A stretch of 64,000 bases of DNA from contig NZ_JQEZ01000001.1 of NCBI RefSeq assembly GCF_000743705.1, positions 1,227,152 through 1,291,151 on the forward strand. Direction: 5' to 3'. Below are positions 9,352 through 18,741 of this stretch, piece by piece. The translations under genes were made by a program, and so were the position numbers. Numbering within the stretch: the stretch's first letter is position 1; every line of letters starts with the position of its first letter. The notes under the pieces are model-generated. The model saw only the letters and a list, made by a program, of their open reading frames with translations, searched no databases and was not told the DNA's origin. The stretch comes from Ruegeria halocynthiae. GTDB taxonomy: Bacteria; Pseudomonadota; Alphaproteobacteria; Rhodobacterales; Rhodobacteraceae.

Positions 9352-11609
9352 TGGCATTGGACGATCGCAAATCGGAATTCACTTTTGTCGGCACCCGCCC
9401 GGATCGCCCCGATGGTCTGGACAAGGTCACAGGCCGCGCCAAGTTCGGGGCGGATGTTTCGGCCCCGGGCATGTTGCACGGCGCAATCCTGCGCTCGCCG
9501 CACGCCCATGCGCGGATCGTAAAAATCGACGCATCCAAAGCCGAGGCGCACAAGGATGTCAAAGCCGTTGTCACCCGCGCTGATTTCTCGGACAAAGTCC
9601 CGTTTCAGCCCGGTCTGGAAGGCGAGTTCTGGAACGTTCTGGAAAACGTCATGGCGGGCGAAAAGGCGCTTTATGACGGGCATGCGGTGGCAGCTATCGC
9701 GGCTACTTCGGCGCTGGCGGCGCGTGATGCGCTGAAACTGATCGAGGTCGAATATGAAGTGCTGCCCCATGTCACGGATGTGGATAAGGCGATGGCCTCG
9801 GACGCGCCGGTGATCCGCGAAGGGGCTGCGGATTATTCCGTCCCCGAGGGGATGCACCCCAACGTCGTGCGGTATCACGAAAGCGGTCACGGCAATGTCG
9901 ACGCCGGCTTTGCCGAGGCCGATCTGGTCATCGAAGACAGCTTTGTCACCGAGGCCACGCATCAGGGCTATATCGAACCCCACGCCTGTCTGGGCATGCT
10001 GGGCAATGACGGCAAAGGTGAGCTGTGGTGCACCACGCAAGGTCACTGGATCGCGCAAAAGACATGTGCTGCGCTGCTGGGGATTGAAACCTCGCAACTG
10101 CGGGTGACCGCGTCGGAAATCGGCGGCGGTTTCGGTGGCAAGACCACCGTGTTCATCGAGCCGGTCGCACTGGCTCTGAGCCGCAAGGCCAACCGCCCGG
10201 TCAAGCTGGTGATGAGCCGGTCCGAGGTGTTCCGGGCCACCGGTCCGACCTCTTCGGCGTCGATGGACATCAAGATCGGCATGAAGAAGGACGGCACGAT
10301 TTCGGCCGCGCAGGGCGTGTTCCGCTTGCAGGGCGGGGCCTTCCCCGGTGCGCCCGGCGATATGACCGCCATGTGCGCCTTTGCGCCGTATAACCTGACC
10401 AACGTCAAGCAGATCGGCTATGACGTGATGGCCAACCGCCCGAAACAGGCCGCTTACCGGGCGCCGGGCGCGCCGATGGGGGCTTTTGCGGTTGAATCGG
10501 TGATTGACGAGCTGTGCAAGAAACTGGGTCTCGATCCGGTTGATGTGCGCCTGAAAAACGCCGCGCACGAAGGCACCCAGGCCAGCTATGGCCCGACCTA
10601 CGAACGTATCGGGCTGGTCGAAACACTTGAGGCCGCCAAGGCGCATCCGCATTACTCGGCCCCGCTGAAGCCGGGGCAGGGGCGTGGGATCTCCTGCGGG
10701 TTCTGGTTCAACCACGGTGGTGAGACCTCGGTCTCGCTGGCCCTGTCCGAGGATGGCTCGGCGCAGCTGATGGTCGGCACGCCCGATATCGGTGGCTCGC
10801 GCGCGTCAATGGCGCTGATGGCGGCCGAGGTTCTGGGTATTCCCTATGAGAATATCCGTGTCACCATCGCCGACACTGCGTCGCTGGGTTACAACGACGT
10901 CAGCCATGGCTCGCGCGTGACCTATGCCAGCGGTCTGGCCACCATCAAGGCGGCGCGCCACGCGGTTGAAAGGCTGTGTGGCCGTGCGGCTGCCAAGTGG
11001 GGTATCCCGGTTGATGCGGTGAAGTGGGAAGACGGCTGTGCCGTGCCTTCCGGCCCGAACGCGGGCGATTTCGACCCGATGCCGCTGGCTGATATCACCG
11101 CGGATATGGGCGCGACGGGCGGTCCGATCTCGGGTCACTTTGAGGCAACCCCCGAAGGGGCCGGCGTGTCCTTTGGCACCCATATCGTCGATGCCGAGGT
11201 CGATCCCGAAACCGGTAAGACCAGCGTCACGCGCTATACGGTCATTCAGGACGCCGGTAAGGCGATCCACCCGACTTATGTGGAAGGCCAGTATCAGGGC
11301 GGTGCTGCGCAAGGCATTGGCTGGGCGCTGAACGAGGAATATGTCTATGGCGAAGACGGTCGCCTGCAGAACTCGATCTTCCTTGATTACCGTATCCCGG
11401 TCGCCAGTGACCTGCCAATGATCGACACGGTGATCGTCGAAGTGCCCAACCCGGGCCATCCGTTCGGCGTGCGTGGCGTGGGCGAAACCGGCATCGTGCC
11501 GCCGCTGGCCGCCATTGCCAACGCGGTGTCCCATGCGGCTGGTGTCCGGATGCGGCAACTGCCGATGTCACCGCCGCGTATTCTGGCGGCGCTCAAGGAC
11601 AATGGTTGA
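9351..11609 (+). CDS. Molybdenum hydroxylase molybdopterin-binding large subunit (CoxL-like)
   Basis: 752 residues. GGGFGGKTTVFIEP is a molybdopterin contact, AYRAPGAPMGAFAVES is the substrate-side loop, and GVGETGIVPPLAAIANAV carries the catalytic Glu near the C-terminus. These belong to the xanthine dehydrogenase family of Mo hydroxylases, which hydroxylate aromatic heterocycles, aldehydes or thioester-linked aromatics with water. The CO dehydrogenase-specific AYXCSFR loop is not seen, so a true form I CO dehydrogenase is unlikely. The substrate is unknown; the adjacent dehalogenase hints at an aromatic compound (inference). Confidence 0.9.
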   Translation: MALDDRKSEFTFVGTRPDRPDGLDKVTGRAKFGADVSAPGMLHGAILRSPHAHARIVKIDASKAEAHKDVKAVVTRADFSDKVPFQPGLEGEFWNVLENVMAGEKALYDGHAVAAIAATSALAARDALKLIEVEYEVLPHVTDVDKAMASDAPVIREGAADYSVPEGMHPNVVRYHESGHGNVDAGFAEADLVIEDSFVTEATHQGYIEPHACLGMLGNDGKGELWCTTQGHWIAQKTCAALLGIETSQLRVTASEIGGGFGGKTTVFIEPVALALSRKANRPVKLVMSRSEVFRATGPTSSASMDIKIGMKKDGTISAAQGVFRLQGGAFPGAPGDMTAMCAFAPYNLTNVKQIGYDVMANRPKQAAYRAPGAPMGAFAVESVIDELCKKLGLDPVDVRLKNAAHEGTQASYGPTYERIGLVETLEAAKAHPHYSAPLKPGQGRGISCGFWFNHGGETSVSLALSEDGSAQLMVGTPDIGGSRASMALMAAEVLGIPYENIRVTIADTASLGYNDVSHGSRVTYASGLATIKAARHAVERLCGRAAAKWGIPVDAVKWEDGCAVPSGPNAGDFDPMPLADITADMGATGGPISGHFEATPEGAGVSFGTHIVDAEVDPETGKTSVTRYTVIQDAGKAIHPTYVEGQYQGGAAQGIGWALNEEYVYGEDGRLQNSIFLDYRIPVASDLPMIDTVIVEVPNPGHPFGVRGVGETGIVPPLAAIANAVSHAAGVRMRQLPMSPPRILAALKDNG

Positions 11610-11847
11610 GGTTCACCTCTGGTCCGGCCTCCGGTCACTGACCGGGGGCCAGCAGGTGGTCGAGGTTCAGGCCAAAACCACCGGCGAGCTGTTGCGGGAA
11701 CTGGTGCGGGCGCATCCGCAATTGCAAGCGCCCATTGATGCGGGCGTGTCCATCGCCATAGATGGGCGCGTCATCGCCACCGGGTTGACCGAACCGATCC
11801 CCGAAGGCAGCGAGATTTATCTGATGCAACGTCTGAGGGGCGGTTAA
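11602..11847 (+). CDS. MoaD/ThiS-family small sulfur carrier-like protein
   Basis: 81 residues starting at ATG 11602, 8 bp inside the end of the Mo subunit. The beta-grasp pattern (EVHLWSGLRSLTGGQQVVEV, then EGSEIYLMQRLRGG) ends in Gly-Gly, the C-terminus that is adenylated and thiocarboxylated in MoaD and ThiS. It probably supplies sulfur for molybdopterin or for maturing the adjacent hydroxylase (inference). It is convergent with the DUF374 gene, the stops overlapping by 4 bp. Confidence 0.75.
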   Translation: MVEVHLWSGLRSLTGGQQVVEVQAKTTGELLRELVRAHPQLQAPIDAGVSIAIDGRVIATGLTEPIPEGSEIYLMQRLRGG

Positions 11848-12551
11848 GCCCCGGGCGACCAGGGCTCGCGTCCGACCATACGGTCGGCCTCGGCCGTGAT
11901 GTCGTTCATGTGCTGCTCAAGGCTTTGGCGCAGGGATTCGACCTGTTCCTCCGAAGCCTTCCGCGGTACGGTTTCCGTCCATTCCCGGCACAGAAAGACA
12001 CCCCTGTTGCGCCAGGGGCGTGGCATCAACAGACGATCCCACGTGCCCGCTTCGCGGCCATGTTCCGCTGAAAAGGTGATGCCGAACACCCGCTTGCCCG
12101 AGGTGCGCGCCCAGACCAGAGGCACCGTGGACAGTACCCGTTCGGGTCCGCGCGGACCATCAGCGGCGATACCTATGGAAATGCCCTGCTTGATCTTCCC
12201 GATCACTTCGCGCGATACGGCAATGTTTTTTGCGTTTTTACTGGTCATGGCGATGGTGTCCATGCCGAACAGCTTTTGCACGCGCCCCACCATGCTGCCC
12301 GCCCGTGCGGACGATGTGATCGAACAGATGCGCCCCTTGTCCAGCGGGAAGAGATACGGGGATTGTGTCAGCCTTTGGTGCCACAGCACCACGATGACTG
12401 GCTCACCCTGCTCGGCCAGCCGATCCAGTTCCTCGTACCCGATACGCTGCCAGCGGGTGTTGCGGTTGACCATCCGAATATAGCTCGCGATACGACGCGC
12501 AGCCCAATTCAGGACGGTTTCGCTGTCGGCAATCTTTTTGCGGATACTCAC
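11844..12551 (-). CDS. DUF374 lysophospholipid acyltransferase-like protein
   Basis: 235 residues. VLWHQRLTQSPYLFP carries the acyltransferase-type His, and ADGPRGPERVLS is the hallmark second motif of DUF374 proteins, related to LPLAT enzymes of lipid A or phospholipid acylation. No signal peptide is evident; the protein is probably at the inner face of the membrane. It is transcribed away from tRNA-Trp. Confidence 0.82.
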   Translation of the reverse strand: MSIRKKIADSETVLNWAARRIASYIRMVNRNTRWQRIGYEELDRLAEQGEPVIVVLWHQRLTQSPYLFPLDKGRICSITSSARAGSMVGRVQKLFGMDTIAMTSKNAKNIAVSREVIGKIKQGISIGIAADGPRGPERVLSTVPLVWARTSGKRVFGITFSAEHGREAGTWDRLLMPRPWRNRGVFLCREWTETVPRKASEEQVESLRQSLEQHMNDITAEADRMVGREPWSPGA

Positions 12552-12694
12552 GGATGGGTTCCCTCGTATTGGCCAAACCGTGTCTTATAGAACTCAACGC
12601 TGCACGCAACTTGTTTGTCGTTGGAAGAAGTGCCGCGGAATCTGAAAAAGCCTCTTGAGTCCGCTGCGCGGCTGTCATATCTGAGGCGCACCTT

Positions 12695-12770
12695 AGGGGT
12701 ATAGCTCAGTTGGTAGAGCGACGGTCTCCAAAACCGTAGGTCGCGGGTTCGAACCCTGCTGCCCCTGCCA
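12695..12770 (+). tRNA. tRNA-Trp (CCA)
   Basis: 76 nt cloverleaf. The acceptor stem AGGGGTA pairs with TGCCCCT and CCA is encoded. The anticodon stem ACGGT/ACCGT holds loop CTCCAAA with anticodon CCA; the T arm contains GGTTCGAACC. Confidence 0.97.
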
Positions 12771-12850
12771 TTTCCACAAAGTATCAGAATGAACCCCGCC
12801 GAAAGCAGCCAACGTTTTCGTGGCGCACCGCTGTGTGCTAGGGATGCCCC

Positions 12851-13315
12851 ATGGTGGATTTTCGACCCCTGACACGCGACACGCTGTCCGCGCTGGCGAA
12901 ACTGACTGTTCGTGATGAGCAGGCAACTTTTGTGGCATCAAATCTGATGACGATGGCGCAGTCGGTTTTCGAACCGGGGTCCGGGATTTTCGGCATTTGG
13001 AAGGATGACGCGCCGGTTGGCTTGCTGGCTATCGTCGACATGTCGCATCCTGATGCCGAACTTGATGACGAGGACGATCCGGATGGGATATACATCTGGC
13101 GGCTGATGATTGACCAGACACATCAGGGCCAGGGGTACGGACGGGCAGCGCTGGAATTTGCGAAATCTCTGGCCCGGACGCGCGGTCTTTCGAAGCTGGT
13201 GATCAGTGTCGTCGATGCGCCGGGCAGTGCGCTGCCGCTGTACGAGGCATTCGGTTTTCGCCGCACCGGGCGACTGGTTGACGGTGAGGTCGAACTTCAT
13301 ATGCCGCTGACCTGA
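12851..13315 (+). CDS. GNAT-family N-acetyltransferase
   Basis: 154 residues. Acetyl-CoA motif A reads LMIDQTHQGQGYGRAALEFA (about residues 88-107), followed by VVDAPGSALPLYEAFGF, the motif B tyrosine region. It is a single-domain acetyltransferase of unknown substrate, starting at ATG 12851, and appears monocistronic. Confidence 0.85.
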   Translation: MVDFRPLTRDTLSALAKLTVRDEQATFVASNLMTMAQSVFEPGSGIFGIWKDDAPVGLLAIVDMSHPDAELDDEDDPDGIYIWRLMIDQTHQGQGYGRAALEFAKSLARTRGLSKLVISVVDAPGSALPLYEAFGFRRTGRLVDGEVELHMPLT

Positions 13316-13464
13316 CGCCCCTTTTAGGGATCGGGTGGTGCTGCGTCACAAATCGCAGGCGTCGCACCTCATCGGGTTTTCAAGAATTGTCCAGTAATGT
13401 GGTTTCCTCGCCCCGTTGAATGGAATATTGTCCAACCGAATTGCAAACGGCCGAATGAGGAAAC

Positions 13465-14604
13465 ATGTCGCGCTTTGATGGATACTTCCTGCGGCAATTG
13501 CTGATTCTGTTCGGCTTTTTCACCCTGGTTCTGGTCGGCGTGTTCTGGATCACCCGATCCGTCAGCCTGTTTGACCGTGTGATCAGCGGCGGGCAGTCGG
13601 CCCTTGTGTTTCTGGAATTCACGGCGCTGACCCTGCCAACGTTGATCCGTACGGTGATGCCAATGGCGGTGTTTGCCGCCGCTGTTTACGCCACCAACCG
13701 CCTGAGCCGTGAAAGTGAACTGACAGTAATGCTGGCCACCGGGTCCAGCCCCTGGAGGTTGGCGCGCGCCGTGTTTCTGTTCGGCTTGGTCGCGGGTTTG
13801 ATGATGGCCACCATCAGCGTTTTCCTGCGTCCCGCCTCGGTCGAGCAACTGGAACAGCGGCAGGCCGAGGTCGCCGGGGACGTCACAGCACAGCTTTTGA
13901 ACGAGGGTGAGTTTCTGCACCCGTTGCCGGGTGTGACGGTCTACATCGGTTCCATTGATCTGGACGGTACTCTGCACGAAGTTTTCGTCTCGGACCGCAG
14001 GGACCAGCAGAGCCCGGTCAGCTATTCCAGCAAGACGGCCTATCTGGTCAACAACGGTCTTGGCGTTCATCTGGTGATGGTGGACGGAATCGCGCTGCGT
14101 CAGGACCAACAGGGCAGGACCCTGTCCTCGACCCTGTTCGAGGACGCGTCTTATGACATTTCCGCACTGACACATACCAACAACATGACGGACCGCAGCC
14201 TCGAAGCTATACCGACCCTAGAGCTGCTTCAGAACCGAGAGACCATCATCTCGTCCGAAGGATTTACCGAAGGAGAGTTGATCGACGAGCTGCACCAGAG
14301 GTTCTCGTGGATCGCCATTTGTATCGCGGTCGCTATGGCCGGGTATGCGACCCTGATGCTGGGCAGTTTTTCGCGCTTTGGCTTGTGGCCGCAAATTTTC
14401 GGAGCCTTCACAATTCTGGTCCTGCTGGAGGGTGTGCGGGGCTTTGTCTCGCCCGTGGTGGTCGATGACCCGGATATGTGGATGCTGCTGTATCTGCCTG
14501 CGATCATTGGCATCCTGATTTCATGCTTGTTCCTGCTGATTGCCGGGCGCCCTCTGGTTCCCGCATTGCCCAGGCGCACAGGGACAACCCTGTCCGAGGC
14601 CTGA
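13465..14604 (+). CDS. lptF: LptF/LptG-family LPS export permease
   Basis: 379 residues with three N-terminal membrane helices (about residues 9-29, 53-75, 99-121), a long periplasmic beta-jellyroll region, and three C-terminal helices, as in the YjgP/YjgQ permeases that move lipopolysaccharide to LptA. Residue pattern (ATNRLSRESELTVMLATG) fits LptF of Rhodobacterales. The usual partner lptG, and lptD/surA after it, are absent: the next gene is on the other strand. It may be a second copy or the lone permease of a split pair. Confidence 0.8.
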   Translation: MSRFDGYFLRQLLILFGFFTLVLVGVFWITRSVSLFDRVISGGQSALVFLEFTALTLPTLIRTVMPMAVFAAAVYATNRLSRESELTVMLATGSSPWRLARAVFLFGLVAGLMMATISVFLRPASVEQLEQRQAEVAGDVTAQLLNEGEFLHPLPGVTVYIGSIDLDGTLHEVFVSDRRDQQSPVSYSSKTAYLVNNGLGVHLVMVDGIALRQDQQGRTLSSTLFEDASYDISALTHTNNMTDRSLEAIPTLELLQNRETIISSEGFTEGELIDELHQRFSWIAICIAVAMAGYATLMLGSFSRFGLWPQIFGAFTILVLLEGVRGFVSPVVVDDPDMWMLLYLPAIIGILISCLFLLIAGRPLVPALPRRTGTTLSEA

Positions 14605-14648
14605 TCAGGCCCCGTTTGGGTCTTGCACGTGTGGTCAATCCGACGGGT

Positions 14649-15731
14649 CTATGCGGATGGGCGAATTGGGATCAGGTGGTTGTCCCATTGGCAATCCGGT
14701 CGGGCGGATACGCGGGTTTTGCCTGTCAGCGCCCCGACGATCCCGGTGCCCGTAGTGAAAACGTACCCTTCCGGTCCGGGGCCAAGGCCGCAGACGTCCT
14801 CAAGTCCGAAAGCGCCGGTAAGCGCGCCGGTTTCTACGTCGAACCGGTGTAACGCATTGCCGCGCGGGCAGGTGATCGCAACTGTCTCGCCCCTGGCGTC
14901 AAAGGCGATGCTGCCAGCGTAACCCTGCAATGTGCTTTGCTCTGCGACGGGGGCCGTCAGCAATCGCGGCGCCGCGCCCCGTTTGTGCAGCCCCAACAGA
15001 GGCGGATGTTGCGTTTTGTCGCCCTGCCATTGCATCGCGAACCCCACCAGACCATCCCGGCGCACCGCCAGATGGCGGATCGAGTTCTTGCGCAGTGCGC
15101 GCGGCAGCGTGACCTGCTCTTGCACGGTTCCGGTCAGGGTCAGATAGGACAGGCGCGGTTGCATGGTTGGCAGGTTCAGCTTGGTGCGACCTGTCTCGGG
15201 GTGGGTTTCGATGCCGCCGTTGGCAACGACCAGCGTCTTGCCGTCGGGCATCAGGCGCATGTCATGCGGTCCGATTCCACCAGACCGGAACTCGCCCACG
15301 CGCGCAAAATCATCGGTGTTCCAGACACCGATCACGCCTTCACCTGCTTCGAAATCGTTTTCGGTGGTGTAAAGCCGCGCCCCATCGGGCGAGAAGACGC
15401 CATGGCCGAAAAAATGGCGACCTGCGGGCGCATCCAGCTGCGCGGTTCTTGCGCCGGTCACGCAATCAATGACGACCGCAAAGGTGCCGGGGCGCCGGGC
15501 AAAGGCCACTGCCTGCGCGCGGTGCGGGTGGGCTGCCGCCGCATGGCCGCGGGCGGGCAGGGGCAGGGAAAACACGATCTCGCCGCTCGCCTCCAAACCG
15601 GCCAGCTGATAGGTTCCATCCGGAAACAACGCAGCCGCAAGGTAATCGGGTGCCCCTGCCGATGCCCAGCCGCGCACAGGCGCAAGGCTGGCCGCCGCAA
15701 GCCCGATAAGGAAATGGCGACGGCTGGTCAT
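14649..15731 (-). CDS. DUF1513 domain protein, Tat-exported beta-propeller-like
   Basis: 360 residues. The N-terminus MTSRRHFLIGLAAASLAP is a short twin-arginine-type signal. The body is a DUF1513 protein with propeller-like repeats (GIGPHDMRLMPDGKTLVVANGG). It is the last gene of the imelysin/di-heme oxidoreductase operon, 3 bp after the imelysin gene. DUF1513 proteins accompany periplasmic iron-uptake imelysins; the molecular role is not known. Confidence 0.82.
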   Translation of the reverse strand: MTSRRHFLIGLAAASLAPVRGWASAGAPDYLAAALFPDGTYQLAGLEASGEIVFSLPLPARGHAAAAHPHRAQAVAFARRPGTFAVVIDCVTGARTAQLDAPAGRHFFGHGVFSPDGARLYTTENDFEAGEGVIGVWNTDDFARVGEFRSGGIGPHDMRLMPDGKTLVVANGGIETHPETGRTKLNLPTMQPRLSYLTLTGTVQEQVTLPRALRKNSIRHLAVRRDGLVGFAMQWQGDKTQHPPLLGLHKRGAAPRLLTAPVAEQSTLQGYAGSIAFDARGETVAITCPRGNALHRFDVETGALTGAFGLEDVCGLGPGPEGYVFTTGTGIVGALTGKTRVSARPDCQWDNHLIPIRPSA

Positions 15732-15734
15732 GGC

Positions 15735-16745
15735 TTAATCCCCGTCCAATGAATTGAACCCTGCACTGATGCCCAGTGTCGGCCCCAGTTCGGTGGATGC
15801 AATGGCGCGGATGTCATTGATCGACTGTTGCAGCGCCTCGATCCGAAACCGCGCCTGCGGGTCGGCAACACCGGACAGGGACGGATCATCCAGCGACTGC
15901 GCGCGATCAATCGCCTTGCCAAACGCACGGTCCAGATCATCCGCGATGTCGGGGTGATCCGCCGAAAGGCGCGCGGCCAGATCACGCAGGGCAATCAGAG
16001 ACAGCTCGACATGGCGCAGCGAACGCGCGGACCTGCGCGCCTCGGCGCGTTTGGGGCGTGGGCGATCAAAGGTGCCCAGGGGGCGGCCAAGGCGTGTATC
16101 GCCGGTAAACTCCAACCCGGTCATCAGGGCCTTGTACAGTTCTTGCAGGGCCTCATCGCCGGATCGGTAGGGGCTGGTTTCCCCCGGTTGGGTCAGAGCC
16201 TTAGCATAGGTGTCCCAATCCGACCCTATGGCGCTGGCGTTGCGATCAATGTCCGCCGTAATCGCCCGAACCAGCGCACAGCGATAGGGCATGTCGCCCT
16301 GTGTCGCAAAGGCTGGTTCGAACAGCATCAGCTCCAGCGCGAAAAAACCGCGTCCGGCAATGGATGTTTCCGAAAATTCCGCAGGGGATTCCACGGCCGT
16401 GTCCTTGGCTGCGATCATGCTGGACAGGGCCTTTGGGGTGAACCCTTTGGTGTCCGGCCAAAACGCCAGCGCAAACGCCCGATCGTCAACTTCGGATGGG
16501 CCAAACCGCAGGTGGCTGACCGAAATCCAATTGTCAAAGGCAGTATTGTAAGCGGCCCGCAGGTCTGGTGAACCGGGGTCGCAATCGCGCTGAGCCGTTT
16601 CCGTCAGCAAGCCGGTCGCCTCGGACAATCGAGAGTATCCCGGCAGAATATGTGCCGTCACCGTGTCGGTCAGGATCGGGCCGCGATCCTGTGCATGACT
16701 GGCGAAGGGCAACGTCAAAGCAACGGCAAGAACAAGCGGGCGCAT
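15735..16745 (-). CDS. Imelysin-family periplasmic protein (second copy)
   Basis: 336 residues with an Sec signal MRPLVLAVALTLPFASHAQ. The helical imelysin (peptidase M75-like, EfeM/IrpA) body includes AYNTAFDNWISVSHLRFGP and GRGFFALELMLFE. In this copy the GXHXXE motif of the other imelysin reads GRGFFALE, so the metal-binding His is not conserved. It sits 3 bp after the di-heme protein, in the same operon. Confidence 0.83.
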   Translation of the reverse strand: MRPLVLAVALTLPFASHAQDRGPILTDTVTAHILPGYSRLSEATGLLTETAQRDCDPGSPDLRAAYNTAFDNWISVSHLRFGPSEVDDRAFALAFWPDTKGFTPKALSSMIAAKDTAVESPAEFSETSIAGRGFFALELMLFEPAFATQGDMPYRCALVRAITADIDRNASAIGSDWDTYAKALTQPGETSPYRSGDEALQELYKALMTGLEFTGDTRLGRPLGTFDRPRPKRAEARRSARSLRHVELSLIALRDLAARLSADHPDIADDLDRAFGKAIDRAQSLDDPSLSGVADPQARFRIEALQQSINDIRAIASTELGPTLGISAGFNSLDGD

Positions 16746-16748
16746 GGG

Positions 16749-18296
16749 TCAGAGGCTCTCCAGAAAGCGAATTAGAGCGTCGCGGTCGGGTTTCGGCATC
16801 GAGACGACCGTATCGCGGGCCGGTTGTGCCTCGCCGCCGTGCCACAGGATGGCCTCAAGCAAAGATCGCGCGCGCCCGTCGTGCAGAAATTGGGTATGGC
16901 CCGAGACCTGTTCGGTCAGCCCAACACCCCACAAGGGCGGCGTCCGCCATTCGCGGCCTGTCGCGCGCGCTTCGGGACGGTTGTCGGCCAGCCCTTCGCC
17001 CATGTCATGCAGCAACAGATCGGTATAGGGCCAGATCAGTTGGAAGCTATGTTCGGGCCGGTCTTGCATACGATGGGTCACATATGCCGGCGTATGGCAG
17101 CCGACGCAGCCTGAGGTATGGAACACCTCTTTGCCGCGCAGAACTTGCGGATCGTCCACATCCCGCCGGGCCGGTACGCCCAGATTGCGGCTGTAAAAGG
17201 CCACCAGATCCATGCCTGCCTGATCAATCTCGAACACGCGCACATCGCCATCGCCGTGCGGCGCGTTCACGCAATTCGTCTGCGCCGGGGTGCAATCGCC
17301 GTGGGCAGCGGGGTACAACGGGCTGGAAATTCCGATGTCCCCCGCAAAGGCGGCTGCGGATTGCTCCATGATCGTGGGCATTCCGGCCTTATGGCCAAAA
17401 CGACCCATCATCGGTTCGCCGTATTCGACGGACCAGACAATATTGGGCCGCCCGGAAATGCCATCGCCATCCGCATCGTCCGGGTCGGCCTTGGCCAGCA
17501 GATCGGCGACCGGGATCGCCTCGAGCAAGCCCAGACCGATCATCTGAGGCGCCACACGCGGACTGATCATGGCATCGGGGTGCAGCGGGCCATAGCCCAG
17601 ATCGGCGGCCTTGTACGTGGGGCGGCGCAGGGTGGCGGTTTCACCGTCGGACAGAGCAACGGAGACATCCTCATAGGTGATGTCCAACCGGTATTCTGCA
17701 GGATGGCCCGGCAGGGCGTGGTCCTGCATCTGGCCGCCGTACGTCGGCTCGGGCAGGGTGGCGATGTAATCCTCGATCTCGGCATATCCGTCATCGGGTC
17801 CGCCCTGGATCGACACGCGCAGGAACATCGAGATCGCGTTGTCATCCGGCCCGTTCGGCGTATGCCCGCGCCCGTCCTTGACGTGGCAGCGCTGACAGGA
17901 ACGGGCATTGTAAAGCGGCCCCAGCCCGTCCGAGGCCAGCGTGGACGAAGGCGAAGACACCCAGATTTTCTTGAACAGCCCGTTGCCGACCTTAAAGTCC
18001 AATTCCTGCTCAAAGCTCAGGTTGCCAGAGGGTTGGGAAAACGCATCGCCGTCGGTGCGCGCCCGTACGGTGGCAGCCCCGGCTGGCAGGTCTTCGAACC
18101 GCTGCGGCGCGCTGAAATCTTGCGGCACAGCGGTGGCCCCGGTGATCCGGCCGCGTTCATCGTCGGTTCTGGGAAGATAGTTCAGATGCGTGTCCCCAAG
18201 CTCAGCCGACAGGGACTGGGTGGCCGCAAGGGCGGCCACCGGAAGGATCAAGAGCTTACTCGCCCTCGTCCATTTTCGATGCGTTGAGTTGCGCAT
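16749..18296 (-). CDS. Di-heme oxidoreductase (DUF1111, thiol oxidoreductase-like)
   Basis: 515 residues from ATG 18296, which gives a proper signal ([18 protein letters not shown]); a longer open frame upstream overlaps bacterioferritin and is rejected. Two c-type heme motifs are present: CQRCH in the middle and CVGCH near the C-terminus, so it is a periplasmic cytochrome of the di-heme oxidoreductase family. Members are found with imelysins in iron-uptake clusters and may change the redox state of iron (inference). Its start overlaps the bfr 3' end by 41 bp. Confidence 0.85.
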   Translation of the reverse strand: MRNSTHRKWTRASKLLILPVAALAATQSLSAELGDTHLNYLPRTDDERGRITGATAVPQDFSAPQRFEDLPAGAATVRARTDGDAFSQPSGNLSFEQELDFKVGNGLFKKIWVSSPSSTLASDGLGPLYNARSCQRCHVKDGRGHTPNGPDDNAISMFLRVSIQGGPDDGYAEIEDYIATLPEPTYGGQMQDHALPGHPAEYRLDITYEDVSVALSDGETATLRRPTYKAADLGYGPLHPDAMISPRVAPQMIGLGLLEAIPVADLLAKADPDDADGDGISGRPNIVWSVEYGEPMMGRFGHKAGMPTIMEQSAAAFAGDIGISSPLYPAAHGDCTPAQTNCVNAPHGDGDVRVFEIDQAGMDLVAFYSRNLGVPARRDVDDPQVLRGKEVFHTSGCVGCHTPAYVTHRMQDRPEHSFQLIWPYTDLLLHDMGEGLADNRPEARATGREWRTPPLWGVGLTEQVSGHTQFLHDGRARSLLEAILWHGGEAQPARDTVVSMPKPDRDALIRFLESL

Positions 18297-18741
18297 AATT
18301 GGCTTCGCCAATCCTTTCGTACAGATCAAGCTGCGTTTCGAGAAAATCGATATGACTCTCTTCGTCCGACAACAAGCTTTCAAAAAGTCCCATTGACACG
18401 TAATCGCCGGCTTCTCGGCAGTAATCGCGCGCTTTGTTGTACAGCGCCCGTGCGTCAACCTCGGCGGCCAGGTCACATTCCAGCGTCTCTTTTGGCGTCT
18501 GACCAATTCTCAGCGGGTCCAGTTTTTGCAGATTTGGGTGGCCTTCCAGAAAGATGATCCGTTCGATCAGCTTGTCTGCGTGCCCCATCTCTTCGATGCT
18601 TTCTTCGCGGCTTTTCTTGGCCATGTGGCCAAGCCCCCAATCCTCCTGCAAACGATAATGCAACCAGTATTGGCTAACGGCTGTCAGTTCATGCCGCAGT
18701 GATTTGTTGAGATACTCTATGACTTTGGGATCGCCCTTCAT
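18256..18741 (-). CDS. bfr: Bacterioferritin
   Basis: 161 residues from ATG 18741, preceded by AGGAGAG. The ferroxidase ligands of E. coli Bfr are all at the same numbers: Glu18, Glu51, His54, Glu94, Glu127 and His130, and the heme-bridging Met52 is present, so it is a heme-containing 24-mer iron store with an active dinuclear site. It overlaps bfd upstream by 53 bp and the di-heme gene downstream by 41 bp. Confidence 0.95.
   Translation of the reverse strand: MKGDPKVIEYLNKSLRHELTAVSQYWLHYRLQEDWGLGHMAKKSREESIEEMGHADKLIERIIFLEGHPNLQKLDPLRIGQTPKETLECDLAAEVDARALYNKARDYCREAGDYVSMGLFESLLSDEESHIDFLETQLDLYERIGEANYAQLNASKMDEGE

Noticed and set aside
9291..10715. 474-residue frame antisense to the Mo subunit
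   Set aside because: Shadow of a strong coding gene; no recognisable domain.
9351..11609. CO dehydrogenase identity for the Mo hydroxylase
   Set aside because: Subunit order matches, but the form I loop AYXCSFR is not seen and the substrate loop differs.
16749..18506. Longer 585-residue reading frame for the di-heme protein
   Set aside because: Its first 70 residues lie in the bacterioferritin gene; ATG 18296 gives a proper signal peptide.
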